Shown in pieces: positions 58,676 to 64,000 of a DNA stretch of 64,000 bases (within the stretch, counting starts at the first letter, position 1; every line of letters begins with the position of its first letter). Position numbers and translations under genes: made by a program. A model generated the notes under the pieces. It was not told the DNA's origin. It saw only the letters and a program-made list of their open reading frames with translations, and did not search any database. Source of the DNA: Cynocephalus volans. Lineage: Eukaryota; Chordata; Mammalia; Dermoptera; Cynocephalidae. The stretch covers positions 139,607,001 to 139,671,000 of the forward strand of contig NC_084461.1 of assembly GCF_027409185.1 (NCBI RefSeq), given 5' to 3'.

Positions 58676-60520
58676 ATTTAATTTTTTTATTTTAACATTT
58701 ACTTGTACATATCTGTGAGGTACAGTATGTTGTTTCAATACATTCATATATTGTACAAAGATTAGTTTAGGGTAGATAGCATAGTTTTGTACCTGTTAGT
58801 CCACCACTTCTCCTCCCCTCCATCCCCCTTGCCTCCTGTCCTCTGATAACCATTATTCTACTCTCTACTTATATGAGAACCACTTTATTTTTTAGATTCC
58901 ATATATGAATGAGATCATGCGGTATTTGTCTTTCTGTGCCTGACTTACTTCACTTAACATGATGTTTTCCAGTTCCATCCATGTTGCTGCAAATGATAAG
59001 ACATCATTTCTTCTTATAGCTGAAATAGTATTCCATTGTGTATATATACCATCAGTTTTTTTCATCCATTCATATGTTGATGGGCATTTACATTGATTCC
59101 ATCTCTTGGCTACTGTAAATAGTGTTGCAATGAATGGGAGAGTGCAGGTGTCTTTCTGATATGTTGATTTCATTTCCTTTGGGTTTATACCCAATAGTAG
59201 GATAACTGGGTTATAAGGCAGATCTACTTTTAGTTCTCTGAGGAAACTCCATGCTGTTTTAACAATGGCTGTACTAATTCACATTCCCACCAACAATGTA
59301 GGAGGGTTGCCTTTTCTCTGCATCCTCACCAGCATTTATTTTCTGTCTTGCTGATAATAGCCATTCTAACTGGGGTGAGATTATATCTCATTGTGGTTTT
59401 AATTTGCATTTTCCTGATGATTAGTGATTTTGAACATTTTTTTCTTGTACTTTTTGGCTATTTGTATGTCTTCTTTTGAGAAATGTCTATGTAGATTCTT
59501 TGCCTGTTTTTTAATTTGGTTGTTTTTTTGCTATTGAGTTGTTTGAGTTCCTTATATATTTTGGATATTAGCCCCTTGTTTGATATGTAGTTTGCAAACA
59601 TCACTTTCTCTCATTCTATGGATTGTTTCTTCACTTTGTTGATAGTGTCCCTTGCTGTGTAGAAGCTTTTTAGTTTGATGTAGTCCCATTTGTGTATTGT
59701 TGCTTTAGTTGCCTGTGCCTTTCTAGTCTTACTCAAAAAAGTAAAGTGCTCCTACTCCTATTTCATGTAACATTTCCCCTATGTTTTCTTCTAGTAGTTT
59801 CATAGTTTTGGGTCTTAAATTTAGGTCTTTAACCCATTGTGAGTTGACTTTTGTGTATGGTGAAAGATAGGGATTTAGTTTCACTCTTCTGCATGTGGCT
59901 ATCCAGTTTTCCCACACCACTTATTGAAGAGGTTGTTCTTTCCCCACTGTATATTCTCAGCAACTTTGTTGAAAATCAGTTGGCTATAAGTGTGTGGTTT
60001 TATTTCTGAGCTCTCTATTCTGTTCCATTGGTCTATTTGTCTATTTTTATAGCAGTACCATGCTGTTTTGGTTACTATAGCTTTATAGTATATTTTGAAG
60101 TCAGGAAGTGACTTTTTTTTCAAGATTGCTTTAGTTATACAGGGTCTTTTACGGTTCCATACAAATTTTAAGATCTTATTTCTATTTCTGTGAAGAATGT
60201 CATTGGTATTTTGATAGCGACTGCGTTGAATGTATGTGTAAATTGCTTTGGGTAAAATGGACATTTTGATGATGTTAATTCTTCCAAACCAGGAACATGG
60301 GATGTCTTTCCATTTATTTGTGTCCTCTTCAATTTTTTTCACAAATGTTTTATAGTTTTCATTGTAGAGGTCTTTCACCTCCTTGGTTAAATTTACTCCT
60401 AGGTATTCATTTTTTTTTTTTTTTTTGGTAGCTATTGTGAATGAAATTACTTTCTTGATTTCTTCTGCACCTATTTCACTATAGGTGTATAGGAAAGCTA
60501 TTGATTTTTGTGTGTTGATT

Positions 60521-60709
60521 TTTATTATTTTATTTATTTATTTATTTATTTTGAAAGATGACCAGTAAGGGGATATTAACGCTTGCCTTGGTATTGTCAG
60601 CACCACACTCTCCCAGGTGAGCTAACTGGCCATCCCTATATAGGGATCTGAACCCGTGGCCTTGGTGTTATCAGCACCACACTCTCTCAAGTGAGCCATG
60701 GGCTGGCCC
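60521..60709 (-). mobile_element. CYN-type tRNA-Ile SINE, dimer
   Basis: It is a dimer with the 'ccctatatagggatctg' linker. Reversed, its first unit reads GGGCCAGCCCATGGCTCACT. A (TTTA)n tail (60528-60550) precedes it. The duplication ttgtgtgttgatt / ttgtgtgttaat lies at 60508-60520 and 60710-60721, inside the older L1. Confidence 0.88.
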
Positions 60710-61824
60710 TTGTGTGTTAATCTCATATTCTGCTACTTTACTGAATTCATTTATTAGTCCTAGTAATTTTTTGGTGGAGTCTTTAGGGTTTTCTATATAT
60801 AAAATCATGTCATCTGCAAATAGGGATAGTTTGACTTCCTGATTTCCAATTTGGATGCCCTTTATTGCTTTGTCTTGACTTACTGTGCTGGCTAGAACTT
60901 TCAGGATTGTGTTGAATAAGAGTGGGGAAAGTGGATATCCTTGTCTTGTTCCAGATCTTAGAGGAAAAGTCTCAAATTTTTGTCTATTCAGTAACTTATA
61001 TGTGAGTTTGTTTTATATGGCTTTTATTATGTTGAGGTATATTCCTTCTATATCTAATTTGTTGAGTGTTTTTACCATGAAGGGGTGTTGGATTTTATCA
61101 ATCCTTTTTTCTGCATCTATTGTAATTATATACATATATTTTCTTCATTCTGTTGATGTGATGTATCACATTTATTGATTTGCATATGTTGAACCATTCT
61201 TGCATCCTTGAGATGAATACCACTTGATTATGGTGAATGATCTTTTTAATGTGGTGTTAGATTCTGTTTGCTAGTAGTTATTGAGGATCTTTGCACCTGT
61301 GCTCATTAGGGATATTGGTCGGTAGTTTTCTTCTTTTGTTATGTCTTTTTCCATGTTTAGTATGAGGTTAATGTTGGCCTCACAGAAAGTTTGAAAGTAT
61401 TCCCTCCTTTTCAATTTTTGGAAGAGTTAGAGAAGAATTGGTATTAGTTCTTTTATTTAAGTTTGGTAGAATTCAGCAGTGAAGCCATCTGGTCCTGGAG
61501 TTCTCTTTGTTGGGAGATTTTTTTTTATTGCTTCAACCTCATTACTTGTTATTGGTCTCTTTAGGTTTTCTAGTTCTTCATGGTTCAACCTTCATAAGTT
61601 GTATGTGTCCAGGAATCTGTCCATTTCTTCTAGATTTTCCAGTTTTTTCACATATAGTTGTTCATAGTAGTCTCTTATGATCCTTTGTATTTCTGTGGTA
61701 TCAGTTGTAATGTCTCCTTTTTCATTTCTGATTTTGAGTCTTCTTTTTTTTCCTTCATTAGTCTAGCTAAAGGTTTATTGATTTTGTTTATCTTTTTGAA
61801 AAACCATCTCTTTGTTTCATTGAT

Positions 61825-62289
61825 TGTAGTGGGTTGGATTATGTCCCCCCCAAACTCCTTGAAGCTTGTATTATGTCTCCCAAGTTTTATGTATTAGAAA
61901 CTTAGCTCCGGTCACGAAAAAAAAAAAAAAAAAAAAAAAGAAACTTAGCTCCCACTGTAACTATTAAGAGGGTGGGAAATCCTATTATGGTAATTGAAAG
62001 GTAGAGTTTTGAAGAGGTGATTGGATTGTAGGACCATGCAGTAGTGAAAGGATTAAAAATGATGGTCAGGGGTGTGGTTCTGAGGGCTTTAAAAGAGGAG
62101 GAGATTCTGTCTCTGTGCTCTCTCTGCTTTCACCATCTTGCAATGTGAGACCCTTGAGTCACTGTTGCCACCACCAGGTGGACTTAGGACTTCCCAGCCT
62201 CAGAAACTGTAAGCAATAAATTTCATTTTTCTTTAAAAATCACCCAGTTCCATGTATTTTGTTACAGGCAACAAAAACAGGCTAATACA
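61825..62289 (+). mobile_element. MaLR LTR (MST/THE-like) inside L1
   Basis: It starts TGTAGTGGGTTGGATTATGT and ends 'ggctaataca', with the 5-bp duplication ttgat (61820-61824 and 62290-62294). It is the same family as 26887-27270. It carries a 30-bp SINE fragment. Confidence 0.9.
61910..61939 (+). mobile_element. SINE reduced to 7 bp plus A tail
   Basis: 'ggtcacg' followed by about 23 A bases is flanked by a perfect 13-bp duplication gaaacttagctcc (61897-61909 and 61940-61952). The 7 bases equal the final bases of the CYN SINE body (compare the reversed copy at 25520). Confidence 0.8.
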
Positions 62290-63127
62290 TTGATCTTTCA
62301 TATTTTTTTTTTTATCTCTAATTCATTTATTTCTACTCTGATCTTGTTATTTCTCTCTTTCTACTAATTTTGGGTTTGGTTTGTTCTTGTTTTTCCAGCT
62401 CCTGGAGGTGTAATGTTAGTTAGGTTTTTTATTGGAAGTCTTTCTTCTTTTTGGATGTAGGCATTTATTGCTATAAACTTCCTTCTCAGAACTGCTTTTG
62501 CTGTATCCACAGGTTCTGGTATGTTGTGTTTTCATTTTCATTTGTCTCCAGGAATTATTTAATTCCCTTTTTGATTTAGTCTTTGACCCACTCATTGTTT
62601 AGGAGCATGTTGTTTAATTTCCATGTATTTGTACAGTTTATAGTATCCCTTTTGTTGATTTCTAGTTTTGTTCTATTGTGGTTAGACAAGGTAATTGATA
62701 TTATTTCAATTTTTAAAAATTTGTTGAGATTTGTTTTGTGACCTAACATATTGTCTATTCTAGAGAATGCTCCATGTGCTGCTGAGAAGAATGTATATTC
62801 TGCAGCTGTTGGATGAAATGTCCTATATATGCCCATTAGGTCCAATCAGGCTAGAGTAGAGATTAATTTTGATATTTCCTGGTTAATTTTCTGCCTGGAT
62901 GCTCTGTCCTTTGTTAAAAGTGGAGTAGTAAATTCCCAGACTATTATTGTGTTGCAGTCAATATCTCCCATTAAGTCCAATAGTAATTGCTTTATATATT
63001 TGGATGTTCTGGAGTTAGGTATATATATATTTAGAATGCTTTTAATATCTTCTTTATAGGTGTCTATAAATAGAAATGCACAAAACTAAGCATGGCTACT
63101 TCAAAAGACTCAACATGATACAAGGTT

Positions 63128-63498
63128 CTGACATAGGCTGAATAATGGCCCCCCAAAGATAACTATATCCTAATCCCTGGAACCCATGAATATGTAACCT
63201 TACATAGCAAAAAGGACTTTGCAGGTGTGAATAAGTTAAAGATCTAAATTTGAAAAGATTATCCCAGATTATCCATGTGGGCCCAATGTAATTGCAAGGT
63301 TCTTTATAAGAGGGAAGAAGGAGTATCATAATCAGAGAAGGAGATGTGATAATGGAAGCAGAGGTCAGAGTGATTTGAGAAAAGAGCCATGAGCCAAGGA
63401 ATGTGGGTGGTATCTAGAAGCTGGAAAAAGAGAAGTAAACATTCTTCCCTAGAGCCTCCAGAAAGTATGCAGCCCTCCCTACCTCTTGATTTTAGTTC
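63128..63498 (+). mobile_element. MaLR/MLT1-type LTR, left part
   Basis: 'gaataatggccccccaaagataac', 'ggactttgcaggtgtgaataagtta' and 'ggaagcagaggtcagagtgat' are MLT1-like. It is interrupted at 63499 and resumes at about 63951. Confidence 0.8.
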
Positions 63499-63950
63499 AT
63501 GTAGTGGGTTGAATAGTTGTCCCCCAAATTCACAGCCACCTGAAACCTCAGAATGTGTCTTTCTTTGGAAATAGGATCTTTGCAGATATAATTAAATTAA
63601 GATGAGGTCACACTGGATTAGGGTAGGGCCTAATTCCAATGATTGGTGTCCTTGATACAAGAGGAGAGGACACACAGAGACATACATACACACACAGGAA
63701 AGAAGGTCATGCGATGATAGAGGAAAAGATTGGAGTGATGCAGCTACAAGTCAAGGGGAACTGAGGATTGTAGAAACCACCAGATGCTAGGAAAAGGCAA
63801 GGAAGGATCTTCCCCAGTACCTTGAGAGGCAGTATGGCCCTGCTGACCCCTTAACTTTGGACTTCCAGCCTCCAGAACTGTGAGAGAACAAATTTCTGTT
63901 GCTTTAAGCCACCAAGTTTGTGGTAACTTGTTATGTCAGCCCTAGGTAAT
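63499..63950 (+). mobile_element. MLT1A/B-like LTR nested in another LTR
   Basis: 'tgtagtgggttgaatagttgtcccccaaattcac', 'ggatctttgcagatataattaaattaagatgaggtcacactggatta' and the end 'ggtaatttcttataca' define a MaLR LTR of about 450 bp inserted in the preceding LTR. Confidence 0.85.
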
Positions 63951-64000
63951 TTCTTATACAACTCTGAAGCTCATTTCAGGCTTCTGACATTCAGTACTAT
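63951..64000 (+). mobile_element. MaLR LTR, right part (continues past window)
   Basis: 'gaagctcatttcaggcttctgacattcag' continues the LTR broken at 63498. Confidence 0.7.

Larger units (their letters stand above)
58676..63065 (-). mobile_element. Older L1 (L1MA/PB-like), 4.4 kb
   Basis: The reversed 3' UTR ('acatttacttgtacatatctgtgaggtac') is followed by ORF2 back to about its middle. Recognisable pieces are at 59194-58892 (KRWNQCKCPSTYEWMKKTDG) and 60378-59899 (WKDIPCSWFGRINIIKMSIL, KILKFVWNRKRP). Stops break it. It carries a SINE (60521-60709) and a MaLR LTR (61825-62289). Confidence 0.88.

Noticed and set aside
1..64000. Undescribed multi-gene defence or biosynthetic system
   Set aside because: All multi-ORF clusters are explained by L1, ERV or chance frames. 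The only host exons are ADAM19 and SOX30.

Overview
This window is ordinary nuclear DNA of a placental mammal, most likely a colugo (Dermoptera, e.g. Galeopterus). The genes are interrupted by introns. The interspersed repeats are mammalian (L1, L2, MIR, MaLR LTRs, MER5-type hAT). There are no primate Alu, rodent B1/B2 or horse ERE SINEs. The young SINEs instead resemble tRNA-Ile, as one-unit or two-unit copies with a 'tatataggg' linker, which fits the CYN SINEs described from colugos. No bacterial-type operon, CRISPR array or other new multi-gene system was found.

Two protein-coding genes are present, both on the minus strand and in the order of human 5q33.3. The first three coding exons of ADAM19 (a membrane metalloprotease-disintegrin) lie at 11369-11465, 7315-7400 and 2966-3036. 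Their splice phases join without a break. Exon 1 sits in a CpG island (about 10.2-11.8 kb) that holds the promoter; the rest of ADAM19 lies beyond position 1. The last coding exon of SOX30 (a testis HMG-box transcription factor) is at 53489-53870. Its 3' UTR runs leftwards and its remaining exons lie beyond position 64000. The roughly 41 kb between them is intergenic.

The intergenic part is built of repeats: a near-full-length old L1 (17.99-24.45 kb) carrying three nested SINEs, several MaLR LTRs, L2, MIR and MER5 copies, two 81-bp TA-flanked palindromic mini-elements, and a complete but decayed class I endogenous retrovirus (36352-43212, minus strand). The retrovirus has two LTRs, a 5-bp target duplication, a tRNA-Phe-type primer-binding site and broken gag, pol and env. 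A young L1 3' end has landed in its env.

The SOX30 intron (53.87-64 kb) holds a young 5'-truncated L1 with an open ORF2 tail, inserted into a MER5 element. It also holds a 4.4-kb older L1 carrying a SINE and an LTR, and that LTR itself carries a SINE fragment of about 30 bp. The right edge shows one MaLR LTR inserted in another. All family names come from reading the sequence against remembered consensus features; no database search was run.
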